Assembly (NCBI RefSeq): GCF_900220965.1
Contig: NZ_OBQC01000014.1
Location: 46,365 to 110,364 of the forward strand
Length of the DNA stretch: 64,000 bases
DNA from: Ureibacillus acetophenoni
GTDB taxonomy: Bacteria; Bacillota; Bacilli; Bacillales_A; Planococcaceae
Direction of reading: 5' to 3'
Part shown: positions 1 to 9,929 of the stretch, piece after piece
Position numbering within the stretch: position 1 is the first letter of the stretch
Layout: the number at the start of each line of letters is the position of its first letter
Program-made: the position numbers and the translations under genes
Notes under the pieces: model-generated
The model's database searches: none
Told to the model about the DNA's origin: nothing
What the model saw: the letters and a program-made list of their open reading frames with translations, nothing else

Positions 1-23
1 TTACTTACGAAAAGGTGTAGAAA

Positions 24-536
24 ATGGGTTATCTTATAGATTTTACTTTATTAGTTATGGTATATATATATATTTATTTTAGAAGATGGAAAAATGAATC
101 GAAGAATACATTAATAATTAAAACTCTTATGTTTGTATATATAGTAATGGTATTATTTGTTACAATAATGCCCTTCACTATACCATTAAATGGAACAAAT
201 AAATTGTTTTTAGAGACTGCTAATTTTATACCATTTAAAGATCTAATGTTAAAATATCACGGTGCTACAAAGGAAATTTTCTTAAACATTTTAATGATGA
301 TGCCTTTTGGATTTTTATACCCAATTATAATGAAAAAAGGCTTATTAAAGACCGTTATAGCAACATTAACTTTTAGTTTGTTCATAGAATGCTATCAATT
401 AATTAGCGTATGGTGGAATGCTGCTTCGACAAGAATATTTGATGTGACTGACTTAATTACAAATTCAACTGGTGGTCTATTTGGATACATTTCTTTTAGT
501 CTAGTAACTTTAATTAGTAAAAACCATAATTCATAA
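24..536 (+). CDS. VanZ-like family membrane protein
   Basis: A 170-residue, very hydrophobic protein with about four predicted membrane segments. The region around residues 87-97 (NILMMMPFGFL) and the segment near residues 135-155 (TRIFDVTDLITNSTGG) match the conserved asparagine/proline and aspartate/asparagine-rich motifs of VanZ-like proteins. Family members include teicoplanin-resistance VanZ, but most are of unknown function in the cell envelope, so resistance should not be assumed. The ATG follows AAAGGTG at a normal distance. The gene stands alone; its upstream context lies outside the window. Confidence 0.8.
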   Translation: MGYLIDFTLLVMVYIYIYFRRWKNESKNTLIIKTLMFVYIVMVLFVTIMPFTIPLNGTNKLFLETANFIPFKDLMLKYHGATKEIFLNILMMMPFGFLYPIIMKKGLLKTVIATLTFSLFIECYQLISVWWNAASTRIFDVTDLITNSTGGLFGYISFSLVTLISKNHNS

Positions 537-586
537 AATCTTTTAAATTACCACCATATCACTAATTAAACAATTGGAAGGTGTTA

Positions 587-1202
587 ATGGGAAGAATTGC
601 TATTAGGGTTCCTTTACACTTCTATAGGATTTTTATTGGTGGAGCCGTTGCATGGCTCTTTAAGGATTTTCAACGAAAGATAATCATTATTAATGCAGTA
701 TGTGCTGGCCTAATCTTTGGCCTAATAAGTATTGTAATTTTCCAAGAAGCAATTGAATTAGGCGGTTGGTTCATAACAATAGTTGAAGTTTCTATTGGAA
801 TGGTCATATTTGAATTATTACATAAAGTAATGCGGAATTATCAGGTGATTAAGAATACCTCAAAGGAAAGAGTATATATTCGTAAAGGTTTGTTACTGAT
901 ATTGAGTTTCTCCATTCCCAATCTACCTATTGGAATTATTCTAGCGACAAGTCACGAACATGATATTTCTCTTTTACAAACGCTTCTACTTCATAATATC
1001 CCTGAAGGCATCATTTTATATACTAGATTTAAATCATACTTTTATTTCGACCATCTTAATTAGTTTTACCATAGGTATTATTTTAATGGTTACAGTTACA
1101 GAAATACTGTTGCCAGTAATGGAAAAATCCTCATTACATAGAATTTTAATTTAACCTCTAATCGGAATAGGAATTATGGCATTCAATTTAAACTTATTTT
1201 AA
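587..1202 (+). pseudogene. ZIP-family metal transporter, frameshifted
   Basis: The first frame encodes several hydrophobic segments and reaches LLHNIPEGI, the metal-binding TM4 signature of ZIP (zinc/iron permease) transporters. Shortly afterwards it ends at 1063 in a non-homologous tail. The expected continuation, a hydrophobic segment with TVTEILLPV, is found one frame over (about 1025-1151). That frame meets a TAA at 1152-1154 and then continues with PLIGIGIMAF-like membrane sequence to 1202. At least one frameshift plus one nonsense change therefore break the gene. The likely original start is ATG 587, after GGAAGG; GTG 581 lies inside that ribosome binding site. Confidence 0.7.
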
Positions 1203-1378
1203 TAGATTAGTTAGTTTCAGATTGAGTTTTGTTGGTCATCATTTTGTTTTATTACTCCAATGAACTGAAACATTATTGTAAAATCTATTAAGTGTTTTGA
1301 ATGGTATACTCAATTTTTTAGATAAAGAGTACTAATAGGTTTATCAACTAGAACAAGATTTTCGGGAGGATTTTTTAT

Positions 1379-2665
1379 TTGGATAAGAAAATAAAAGGTT
1401 TTGTCTTAATAGGATTTTTTACGTTGTTTACTTCAACGATTTTCCTTAATCTACAAGCCTCAGCAAATAATTTGGATAGTTTAAAAGAAGAACAAAATGA
1501 AATAGAACAAAAAAAGACAGAGTTAAACCAAGAATTAAAAGATAAAAAAATAGAAATTCAGACAAACCAAGCAGAACAAGATAGTTTATTAAACCAAATA
1601 ACAAACTTTAATAAAGAAATTACTGCTACCGAAGATCAAATTAATGTTTTTGAATCTAGTATTGAGCAAACAACTCAAGAAATTGAAAATTTACAAGTGG
1701 ACATTAAAGATCTAGAGGAGAAAGTCAATAATCGAGATGAACTAATTGACGAACGTTTACGTACAATTCAATCTAGTGGAACAATAAATTGGTTAGATAT
1801 TTTACTAGGCGCAAATAGCTTTATTGATTTAATAGATAGATTTTCAGCAGCAAGTACATTAATGGAGGCTGACCATTCCCTTATAAATGAACAAAATGAA
1901 GATATTAGGCTAATTGAGATAAAAGAGTTTGACTTAGAAGAAACGTTAGTGAAACTTGAGAGTGAACGTACAGAATTGCTTACATTAAAGACTAATTTAG
2001 AGAGCCAAAGATCAAATAAAACGGCCCTAATTGTAATACTTGAAGCCGAACAAGAAAAGCTAAAAGACTCAAAACAGCAATTGGAAAATGAATACGAGGA
2101 AGTATATGAAATCAGTGAAGATTTAGAAGCAAAAATCATTGCAGAACAGAAACGTATGGCAGAATTGGCACGTGAACAAGAACGTAAACGACTTGAACAA
2201 GAAAGTAAACAAAATAAAAATAATGAATCAGCTTCACCTAATATTCCTGTAACATCAAGTGGAGTGTGGACAACTCCAACATATGGTACATTTACTTCTG
2301 GTTATGGATGGAGAAGTTTTGGCGGTGGTGAGTTCCACTATGGTGTGGACGTAGCAAATTCTACTGGAACACCAATTGTGGCAGCTTCGGATGGAGTAGT
2401 TTCGTATGCTGCACCTCTTAGTACATATGGTAATGCTGTTCTCTTAACACATTCGATTAATGGAAAAATTTATACAACCGTTTATGCTCACATGAGTTCG
2501 ATCGGTGTCCAAGCTGGACAAACCGTATCGAAAGGACAGGAAATAGGGAAAATGGGTGCGACTGGTCGTGTCACAGGACCACATTTACATTTTGAATTGC
2601 ATAATGGTACTTGGGCAGGTCAAAAGGTAGGACATATGAATCCGTTGAAGTTTGTTCCGTTTTAA
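1379..2665 (+). CDS. Secreted coiled-coil M23 family peptidase (EnvC/NlpD-like)
   Basis: A 428-residue exported protein. An N-terminal hydrophobic signal sequence (about residues 7-30, ending ASANN) is followed by a long glutamate/glutamine/lysine-rich coiled coil (about 30-265). A C-terminal peptidase M23 (LytM) domain follows (about 310-425). The zinc-site motifs are visible as HYGVDVA (HxxxD) and HLHFELH (HxH), with YAHMS between them. Such proteins cut peptide cross-links in peptidoglycan or activate amidases during cell separation. Start is TTG 1379, eight bases after GGGAGGA. It is monocistronic, with its own terminator. All zinc-site motifs look intact, so it is probably active. Confidence 0.9.
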   Translation: MDKKIKGFVLIGFFTLFTSTIFLNLQASANNLDSLKEEQNEIEQKKTELNQELKDKKIEIQTNQAEQDSLLNQITNFNKEITATEDQINVFESSIEQTTQEIENLQVDIKDLEEKVNNRDELIDERLRTIQSSGTINWLDILLGANSFIDLIDRFSAASTLMEADHSLINEQNEDIRLIEIKEFDLEETLVKLESERTELLTLKTNLESQRSNKTALIVILEAEQEKLKDSKQQLENEYEEVYEISEDLEAKIIAEQKRMAELAREQERKRLEQESKQNKNNESASPNIPVTSSGVWTTPTYGTFTSGYGWRSFGGGEFHYGVDVANSTGTPIVAASDGVVSYAAPLSTYGNAVLLTHSINGKIYTTVYAHMSSIGVQAGQTVSKGQEIGKMGATGRVTGPHLHFELHNGTWAGQKVGHMNPLKFVPF

Positions 2666-2689
2666 ATAGTGTGCTTCACTAATTAGTAT

Positions 2690-2732
2690 CCTCAAATAAA
2701 TTTGGAGGGCATTCCAAATTTATTTGAGGATT
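2690..2732 (+). terminator. Intrinsic terminator after the M23 peptidase gene
   Basis: A perfect 17-bp inverted repeat (arms 2690-2706 and 2713-2729, CCTCAAATAAATTTGGA and its complement) with a 6-base loop. It is followed by a short, weak T-rich tail. It lies 25 bases after the stop codon. Confidence 0.75.
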
Positions 2733-2839
2733 TCTTCATAATTCATTTATAACTCATTTGTAATGAAACTATTACTCTACTTGTAAAATACATTATAATA
2801 GAAGAAACTCATTACTTAAAAGAAAGAGGAGGCGATAGA

Positions 2840-4567
2840 ATGAGTAAGAAAGCAGTTGCTTATATTCGAGTAAGTGATATGGGACCGACAGGCGAGAAAG
2901 ATTCCCAAGACACTCAACTCGAAGAAATTAAGAAATATTGTATACAAAATGATTATGAACTAATAGGTTCTTATCAAGATTTGGATATCTCAGGTGGCAC
3001 AGATAATAGACCAGATTTTCAAAGATTGTTTGAAGATGCTAGAAAGAAAAAATTTGAAGTAGTAGTTGTATATAATCTAAGTCGTTTCTCTAGAAATGTT
3101 CAACATACAATATCATATGTTCAAGAGTTAAGCGATTTAGATATTGACTTTGCTTCTACGAAAGAAAACTTCTTGAGAACAGACACACCAGAAGGACGCT
3201 TAATGTTCCACATTACGGCTTCTGTGGCTGAATACCAACGAGAACAGATAGGGCAAACAGTACGAGACAATATGCTATCAATAGCAGCACGTCAAGGTCG
3301 CTTCTTAGGTGGATTAGCACCGTTGGGCTATACAGTTAAAGAAGATAAGACGGGTTTTGAAATTGTTGAAGAAGAGGCTGTTGTTGTAAGGTGGTTGTTC
3401 AATGAATACCGGAATGGAAAAGGAATGGATGCTTTAACTAGAACACTCACAGAAGACAATGCTTTAGGAAGGGATAAATTCAGCAAATCCACTATTAGGG
3501 CTATACTTCTAAACCCTGTTTATGTTGGGGACTTTTACTATAATAAAAGAAGAAAAACAACTTCTGGTAAAAGAAAGAAGAATGAAGAAAATGATTGGAT
3601 TATTGTTGAAAATAGACACGAACCAATTATTGATAGAGAACTCTTTAATGAAGTGCAAGAACTACTCAAAAGTAAGGCAAGAGGTAAAGGAACATTCAAC
3701 CCCAACAAGGCTGCTACTAAGCATTTATTAACTGGTCTATTGACTTGTTCTTGTGGTAATACATTCAATGGAAATCCTAAATATAATAATGACGGAAAAA
3801 AATATGAATATTACTATTGCAGTGGTAGACAAAGGCACTCTAGAGCATTCTGTGATGCAAAAGGTTTGAGAGTAGACAAAGTAGATCCATTAGTTATCTC
3901 AACTCTTGAAGATGTTGTGAGTAAGAAGAAATTACTCTCTGCTTTCAATTCTCAGTTCGCCACTCTAACAACTGAGGAAGCCGATAAGTTAAAGAGGAAG
4001 GTCTCTCTCCAAAGGCAGATTGTAAGGAAGAACGAGCAGATAAACAACTTAATGGATAGAAGTTTAAGGACTAAAAATGAAAAAATGATTGAACGGTTCG
4101 ATAGGGAAATGACAACTCTTCAAGAAGAAATAGAAGAGGTGCAAGTTGAACTTGAACAATTTGATACTACAAATAACTTACTAGTTGAAAAAGCAGAAGA
4201 ATTAAAACATAGCATTATTACAAGTGAAAAGTTTGAATTGTCTGTTAACTTCTTGAATTATGTCGATAAAGAAATTCAACGAAAAGTTATTGGTGAGTTG
4301 ATAGACAAAATAGATGTTGTTCAACTTGAAGATGGAAATACTAAACTGGATATCCACTTTAAGTTTGATAGTGAAAATATTGAGTTAGTGAAAAACATTA
4401 GCAAACTAGATTATAAGAATCTAGAAACTGAAAAAGAACTTCTTCACAAAATTATGAAGATAGCAGTTGAGAACAATTCTGAAAGTTCTCCCAGAAAGCC
4501 GTTATCTGCACAAAATAGTGAGGATTGTGTAGGTGACGGCCATCCCCGTCCTTCGGTATCTAAGTAA
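2840..4567 (+). CDS. Large serine recombinase (orphan integrase)
   Basis: A 575-residue large serine recombinase. The resolvase catalytic domain spans about residues 5-150: AYIRVS holds the nucleophilic serine and NLSRFSRN an active-site arginine motif. A recombinase domain follows (about 165-275), then a zinc ribbon (CSCGNTF ... YYYCSG ... FCDAKG, about 305-345) and a coiled-coil region (about 375-460). These enzymes integrate or excise phages and mobile elements. ATG 2840 follows AAGAGGAGG. No other phage or element genes flank it, and its target is not apparent. The last 26 residues are encoded by DNA of about 50% GC, richer than the rest of the gene, and could mark a junction with a former attachment site (inference). 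Confidence 0.9.
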   Translation: MSKKAVAYIRVSDMGPTGEKDSQDTQLEEIKKYCIQNDYELIGSYQDLDISGGTDNRPDFQRLFEDARKKKFEVVVVYNLSRFSRNVQHTISYVQELSDLDIDFASTKENFLRTDTPEGRLMFHITASVAEYQREQIGQTVRDNMLSIAARQGRFLGGLAPLGYTVKEDKTGFEIVEEEAVVVRWLFNEYRNGKGMDALTRTLTEDNALGRDKFSKSTIRAILLNPVYVGDFYYNKRRKTTSGKRKKNEENDWIIVENRHEPIIDRELFNEVQELLKSKARGKGTFNPNKAATKHLLTGLLTCSCGNTFNGNPKYNNDGKKYEYYYCSGRQRHSRAFCDAKGLRVDKVDPLVISTLEDVVSKKKLLSAFNSQFATLTTEEADKLKRKVSLQRQIVRKNEQINNLMDRSLRTKNEKMIERFDREMTTLQEEIEEVQVELEQFDTTNNLLVEKAEELKHSIITSEKFELSVNFLNYVDKEIQRKVIGELIDKIDVVQLEDGNTKLDIHFKFDSENIELVKNISKLDYKNLETEKELLHKIMKIAVENNSESSPRKPLSAQNSEDCVGDGHPRPSVSK

Positions 4568-4589
4568 ACAAACTAATCTTATATTAAGT

Positions 4590-4621
4590 GAGACAAGGTA
4601 TAATACCTTGTCTCTTTTTTT
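4590..4621 (+). terminator. Intrinsic terminator after the serine recombinase gene
   Basis: A perfect 11-bp stem (GAGACAAGGTA and its complement) with a three-base loop, followed directly by seven T residues. A canonical Rho-independent terminator. Confidence 0.9.
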
Positions 4622-4719
4622 ATTCGTATCCTTATAAATAGACTACGATTTAAATCTCCAAGTGCAGTAACTAAAGAAGCGCAAATAAACGCAAATAAAC
4701 GAATAATCATCCTATATAA

Positions 4720-4750
4720 TTGACATTATTCTCTTAAAGAATATTACAAT
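4720..4750 (+). promoter_or_regulatory. Candidate promoter of the alpha/beta hydrolase gene
   Basis: A TTGACA -35 box at 4720-4725. Possible -10 boxes are TATTAC at 4742 (16-bp spacer) or TACAAT at 4745 (19-bp spacer). The spacer contains the dyad ATTCTCTTAAAGAAT, a possible operator. Just upstream, GCAAATAAAC is repeated twice in tandem (4681-4700). The assignment rests only on sequence inspection. Confidence 0.4.
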
Positions 4751-4857
4751 GCAAACTAACATACTATTAATATAAGGAAAACATATTTCAAATGATTAAG
4801 GTCTATTTAGATTAGTAGAGTTCGTATGAGTGAAAGATTCTAAGGAGGTTGTAGTTT

Positions 4858-5670
4858 ATGACACTTCTAAAAACTAGTGATGGTACCAATCTCTATTATG
4901 AGGTGGTTGGTGAAGGAGAACCGATAGTATTAATTCACGGATGGGGACAAAACAATGAGGGATTCCTACCTCAAATCGAAACATTAAGTAAAAACTTTAA
5001 AGTGATCTCTTATGATTTAAGGGGACATGGGAAATCAGATAAACCCCATTATGGACTAACATTGAGTAGATTCGCTGACGATTTAGAAGAACTTATGAAT
5101 GAGCTTGCATTAGAAAATGTAAACTTAGTTGGATGGTCAATGGGTGCATCTACTAGCTTTGAGTATGTGAGAAAGTATGGTGTTAACCGTCTTAAATCCC
5201 TTACTATATTCGACATGACTCCAAAGCTTTTAAATGATGAAGAGTGGAAGTATGGTTTGTTTCATGGGAGATATGAAATACAAGACGCTCTAAGGGATTT
5301 AACCGCTTTGAATCATGATTATTCCGCTTTTGGAAAAGAGTTTATGTCGATAGCAGCACCATATTTTACGGAAGAGATGATTGAGGAGACAAATAGTTTA
5401 TTTGTTGAAGGGAATACACCGCACGTTTTAGCTGCTATGTGGCTAGCGATGGTTGTAAATGATTATCGAGACGTATTGCCAAAAATAACGGTTTCGACAC
5501 AAATCGTTTATGGTGATCAGAGTACATTATATTCAAAGGAAACAGCAGAATACCTTGTATCACAAATACCAAATGCTAAAGCGATACCTTTTGAGAATTG
5601 CACTCATTTGTTAGTAGCGGAAAACCCTGATAAAACAACAGAAGTCATTTATGATATTGCGAGTAAATAA
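4858..5670 (+). CDS. Alpha/beta-fold hydrolase
   Basis: A 270-residue alpha/beta hydrolase. The oxyanion-loop motif is IHGWGQ (about residues 28-33). The nucleophile elbow GWSMGA (about 95-100) holds the catalytic serine. The acid is probably in YGDQS (about 220) and the histidine in CTHLL (about 250). The size and GWSMGAS motif fit the non-heme chloroperoxidase/esterase branch, but the substrate cannot be read from sequence. ATG 4858 follows AAGGAGG. It is flanked by terminators on both sides, so it is a single-gene unit with no operon context. Confidence 0.85.
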   Translation: MTLLKTSDGTNLYYEVVGEGEPIVLIHGWGQNNEGFLPQIETLSKNFKVISYDLRGHGKSDKPHYGLTLSRFADDLEELMNELALENVNLVGWSMGASTSFEYVRKYGVNRLKSLTIFDMTPKLLNDEEWKYGLFHGRYEIQDALRDLTALNHDYSAFGKEFMSIAAPYFTEEMIEETNSLFVEGNTPHVLAAMWLAMVVNDYRDVLPKITVSTQIVYGDQSTLYSKETAEYLVSQIPNAKAIPFENCTHLLVAENPDKTTEVIYDIASK

Positions 5671-5685
5671 TTTTATGGCATAGTA

Positions 5686-5728
5686 AAACCAGCACTCCTA
5701 TTGAGTAGAGCAGTGCTGGTTTTTTTAC
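5686..5728. terminator. Terminator between the hydrolase and trxB genes
   Basis: Arms AAACCAGCACT (5686-5696) and AGTGCTGGTTT (5712-5722) pair fully and are followed by a T run on the plus strand. It lies between two convergent genes and may also help stop trxB transcripts from the other strand. Confidence 0.85.
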
Positions 5729-5756
5729 ATATTTAATTTAGTAGTTTATTAAAACT

Positions 5757-6749
<993 letters not shown>

Positions 6750-6832
6750 TTATAAATATGATCTGCATTTCCCTTTGTAACTTTAGTGTAGCAGTGGAAA
6801 AAATATCATTGAACCAATAGAATTGAATAAAC

Positions 6833-6846
6833 GTTGTTTATACAAC
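6833..6846. promoter_or_regulatory. Small palindrome between trxB and the phosphatase gene
   Basis: GTTGT-TTAT-ACAAC is a 5+4+5 inverted repeat in the divergent intergenic region. It might be an operator or overlap the phosphatase promoter; nothing in the sequence identifies a regulator. Confidence 0.25.
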
Positions 6847-6910
6847 ATTTCAAGTAATTTGTTTAAAAATTAGGTGAAAATCGAGAGTTTCCTTAAAGGG
6901 GGGATGTTAT

Positions 6911-7456
6911 ATGCTAAAAATTTGTTTAATTAGGCATGGTGAGACAGATTGGAATGCTAAAGGAATCATTCAAGGTACTTTAAATACAGAATTAAATAAT
7001 AGAGGGAAACAACAGGCAGAGTCATGTGCTGCTTATCTTTCAAAAGAAAATTGGGATTTGGTAATATCGAGTCCTTTAATTCGTGCAATGGACACTGCTA
7101 CTATTATTGCAAATAAAATATCTCTTAATGTGCAAATTATGGATGAATTTATAGAGAAGCATTACGGAGAAGCTGTTGGTTCTCCATTAATTGACAAGAC
7201 ACTACATGACCAAGTTGGGGAACAATTTATTCTCTTTAAAAAACGAGTACTTATAGGATTAAATCGATTAATAGAAAACTATGATAATAAAAATATTCTA
7301 CTAGTAACACATGGCGATGTAATCCAGGTTATTTTAACTACATTACTTCACTCTAATGAATACAATAATAAAGTGAACAATGCCAGTTTATCAGAAATTG
7401 AATATAATAATGTTCATTGGACAATTAATTATTTTAATAGGATAAACTACTTATAA
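6911..7456 (+). CDS. Histidine phosphatase family protein
   Basis: A 181-residue phosphoglycerate-mutase-like phosphatase. The catalytic RHGETDWN motif (residues 8-15) carries the phospho-accepting histidine. SSPLIRAMDTA supplies the conserved arginine, and VTHGDVIQ holds the second histidine. Such enzymes remove phosphate from small metabolites such as sugar phosphates or alpha-ribazole phosphate. It lies just upstream of the cobalamin riboswitch but outside riboswitch control, and another homologue sits inside the cob operon, so an alpha-ribazole role is possible but unsupported. ATG 6911 follows AAAGGGGGG. Confidence 0.85.
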   Translation: MLKICLIRHGETDWNAKGIIQGTLNTELNNRGKQQAESCAAYLSKENWDLVISSPLIRAMDTATIIANKISLNVQIMDEFIEKHYGEAVGSPLIDKTLHDQVGEQFILFKKRVLIGLNRLIENYDNKNILLVTHGDVIQVILTTLLHSNEYNNKVNNASLSEIEYNNVHWTINYFNRINYL

Positions 7457-7479
7457 TTAAATAGTATTATCAGGGATAT

Positions 7480-7508
7480 TTTACAAAAGGAAGAAATTGT
7501 ACTATACT
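7480..7508 (+). promoter_or_regulatory. Promoter of the corrinoid operon
   Basis: TTTACA (7480-7485), a 17-bp spacer and TATACT (7503-7508) form a near-consensus sigma-A promoter. It lies about 35-40 bases before the cobalamin riboswitch. Confidence 0.7.
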
Positions 7509-7540
7509 TTCTTTAGTAAACAACAAAAAAATGAATATTA

Positions 7541-7706
7541 AACTAATAGGTTTCTTAAATGTTATTTAAGACTAAGAGGGAAATTGGTGTAAATCCAATA
7601 CGGTCCCGCCACTGTAAGCGAGAAGGAAGGTTATAAATATCCACTGTGTGTAAACATGGGAAGGAGTAACCAACTGTTTGATTCGTAAGTCAGGAGACCT
7701 GCCTAT
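7541..7706 (+). ncRNA. Cobalamin (AdoCbl) riboswitch
   Basis: The leader contains the hallmark elements of the cobalamin riboswitch in order: the GAGGGAA-type segment near 7576, CCGCCACTGT (7607-7616), and the B12 box with AGTCAGGAGACCTGCC (7688-7703). The aptamer senses adenosylcobalamin-type corrinoids and lowers expression when they are plentiful. A terminator-like hairpin lies about 140 bases further on, before the btuF start, which suggests transcriptional attenuation of the whole downstream transport and biosynthesis operon. Confidence 0.95.
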
Positions 7707-7846
7707 TATGTGTTTAAGCTTCCTCGAGGAAAGGAAAGTTTAAAGTGTAGGTAGTCTTTATTTAAATCATTTTCGTTAAATAATAGATTGCAAGCTTATA
7801 TAAAATATCTGCAAAGATTAATATATAACAAAGATACCTTTAATCG

Positions 7847-7874
7847 ACGCTTTCCACAGGAAAAGCGTTTTTTT
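7847..7874 (+). terminator. Attenuator terminator of the cobalamin riboswitch
   Basis: ACGCTTTCC-ACA-GGAAAAGCGT forms a stem with one bulged base, followed by seven T residues. It lies between the B12 box and the first gene. It is the probable expression platform: formed when corrinoid is bound, disrupted when it is not (inference from riboswitch logic). Confidence 0.75.
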
Positions 7875-7903
7875 GTGTTTAAAAATAGAAGGGAGTCTTA
7901 CAA

Positions 7904-8896
7904 ATGAAAGAGATTTTGAAAAAATGGGGATTGTTGAGTGTTTTTTTACTTTTAACTTTAACGATCATTACAGGCTGTGGTACACAAGGGAAAAACGATG
8001 AAAGTAATATAGAGAAAGAAAATGCTCAAGAGGAAGTCGTTAATAATAATGAAAGTCAATTTCCTATCACTATTACAGATGGTGCTAATCGTGAGGTGAC
8101 AATTGATGATGAGCCTGAAACAATTGTTTCCATTCAAACGAGTAACACAGAAATTTCATTTGCACTTGGACTAGGCGATAAGATTGTTGGTGTTTCAGAT
8201 TACGATAACTATCCACCGGAAGCATTAGAAAAAGAAAAAGTAGGTGCACAAGATATTAATGCAGAGCTTGTTCTTTCACTTTTGCCGGATTTAGCGCTAG
8301 TTACTGATTATCATTACAATACACACCCAGATTTACTTAAACAGTTTGAAGAAGCTGGGATTGACGTAGTTGTTGTTGGAGATGCAACATCCTTTGAAGA
8401 TGTTTACCATAATATTGAAATGATTGCGAAGGCAACTGGAACTGATGAAGAAGCACAAAAAATTATTACTGATATGCAGCAACGTCATGAAGCAATTAAA
8501 GAAAAAGCTGCGGAAATGATTACAGATAAAAAGAAAGTTTGGGTGGAAGTTTCACCGGCTCCGGATATTTTTACTACTGGAACAAATACCTTTATGCATG
8601 AAATGCTAGAATCCATAAATGCAACTAATGCCGCGGAGGCACATGAAGGATGGGTAAAACTAACAGAGGAAGAAATCGTACAATTAAACCCTGATGTTAT
8701 CATTACTACATATGGTTACTATATAGACAATCCTAGAGATCAGGTACTAAGCCGTGAAGGATGGAATGAAGTGCCTGCTGTAAAAAATGAGCAGGTGTTT
8801 GATGTTGATAGTGATACTGTTACTAGACCAGGACCTCGTTTAATTGAAGGAGTAGAGGCAATTGCAGAGTTTGTATATCCGGAAGTTTTTAACTAA
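7904..8896 (+). CDS. btuF: Corrinoid ABC transporter substrate-binding lipoprotein
   Basis: A 330-residue exported lipoprotein. A hydrophobic signal (about residues 8-25) ends in the lipobox ITGC, so the mature protein is anchored at cysteine 25. A TroA/FecB-like periplasmic-binding fold follows, starting near PITITDGANREVTID (about 50). First gene after the cobalamin riboswitch, followed by its permease and ATPase genes, which assigns it to vitamin B12/cobinamide uptake. ATG 7904 follows AAGGGAG. Its end overlaps the start of btuC, indicating translational coupling. Confidence 0.9.
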   Translation: MKEILKKWGLLSVFLLLTLTIITGCGTQGKNDESNIEKENAQEEVVNNNESQFPITITDGANREVTIDDEPETIVSIQTSNTEISFALGLGDKIVGVSDYDNYPPEALEKEKVGAQDINAELVLSLLPDLALVTDYHYNTHPDLLKQFEEAGIDVVVVGDATSFEDVYHNIEMIAKATGTDEEAQKIITDMQQRHEAIKEKAAEMITDKKKVWVEVSPAPDIFTTGTNTFMHEMLESINATNAAEAHEGWVKLTEEEIVQLNPDVIITTYGYYIDNPRDQVLSREGWNEVPAVKNEQVFDVDSDTVTRPGPRLIEGVEAIAEFVYPEVFN

Positions 8897-9926
8897 TAAA
8901 ATTAGATGGTTGTACGTTTTTAGTGGAGGGTTAGTACTATGTACGGCCCTCTTTGCCTTATTGATAAGTAGCGTTCAAGTACCTGTTTCAACAATTTTAC
9001 ATATAATCATGGACAAAACCTTTAGCATGGGCTGGTTAAACGATATTGCGAGAAATGAAGAAATGATTATTTGGAATATCCGATTACCCAGAGTAATTCT
9101 TGCTTTCTGCGTGGGAGCATCTCTCGCACTAGCTGGTGCTGCTTTTCAGGGACTTTTACGTAACCCTTTAGCAGATCCATACACAATTGGTGTCTCCTCA
9201 GGTGCAGCTCTAGGTGCAGTTGTCGTTTTATTTTTTCAAATTACCATTATTGGTTTTGGAAGTTTTACTCTTCCAGTCGTTTCAATTATCGGTGGTTTTG
9301 CAGCCCTACTTGTAGTATTTGGACTAGTTAGATTAAGTAGTAGAAGTTTATCGATTGAAACTTTAATCCTAGCAGGAATCATTGTTAGTGCCTTTATTGG
9401 TGCAGTTGTGTCTCTTATTATTTCGTTAAGTGATCGAGATTCAATGACACAAATTATCTATTGGTTATATGGTAGCGTTGGCATGAGGGGCTGGAGTCAT
9501 ATACAGTTAATCCTTCCCTTTATGGTGATTGGTACTATCATTCTGTTCTATCACTACAGGGAATTAAATGCTTTAGCATTAGGTGAGGATGCAGCAGAAA
9601 ATATAGGAGTGGATGTTCGTAGAGGGAAAACATTCATATTAATTGGTGCTTCTTTATTAACTGGAGCAGCAGTTGCTGTATCAGGTTCAATTGGATTTGT
9701 TGGACTAGTTATTCCTCATTTAGTTCGTTTAGTAACAGGTCCCAATCATCGTCACGTCCTACCCATATCCATGTTAGTAGGCGGTGCTTTTCTCATATTA
9801 GCTGATTTACTATCGAGGACTATTATTGCTCCAAAGGAATTACCCATAGGCGTTATTACAGCATTAATAGGTTCACCTGTTTTTGCGTTGTTATTAATAA
9901 GAGAAAGAATTGGGCGGAGGGGATAA
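8862..9926 (+). CDS. btuC: Corrinoid ABC transporter permease (FecCD family)
   Basis: A 354-residue membrane protein of the FecCD/BtuC family with about ten hydrophobic segments. Family signatures include RLPRVILAFCVGASLALAG (about 75-95), RNPLADPYTIGVSSGAALG (about 100-120) and the cytoplasmic loop GFVGLVIPHLVRL (about 275-290) that contacts the ATPase. The likely start is TTG 8862, nine bases after AAGGAG, inside the end of btuF; TTG 8871 in the same frame is an alternative. It forms the corrinoid channel together with the next gene product. Confidence 0.9.
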   Translation: MQSLYIRKFLTNKIRWLYVFSGGLVLCTALFALLISSVQVPVSTILHIIMDKTFSMGWLNDIARNEEMIIWNIRLPRVILAFCVGASLALAGAAFQGLLRNPLADPYTIGVSSGAALGAVVVLFFQITIIGFGSFTLPVVSIIGGFAALLVVFGLVRLSSRSLSIETLILAGIIVSAFIGAVVSLIISLSDRDSMTQIIYWLYGSVGMRGWSHIQLILPFMVIGTIILFYHYRELNALALGEDAAENIGVDVRRGKTFILIGASLLTGAAVAVSGSIGFVGLVIPHLVRLVTGPNHRHVLPISMLVGGAFLILADLLSRTIIAPKELPIGVITALIGSPVFALLLIRERIGRRG

Positions 9927-9929
9927 AGT

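Noticed and set aside
960..1154. Separate small membrane protein gene
   Set aside because: It reads as the frame-shifted C-terminal part of the ZIP transporter and has no ribosome binding site of its own.
2700..4860. Prophage or integrated element around the serine recombinase
   Set aside because: No structural, lysis or replication genes and no flanking direct repeats were seen; neighbouring genes are ordinary chromosomal ones.
6911..7456. Second cobC belonging to the corrinoid operon
   Set aside because: It lies upstream of the cobalamin riboswitch and its promoter, and a better placed homologue is at 19504.
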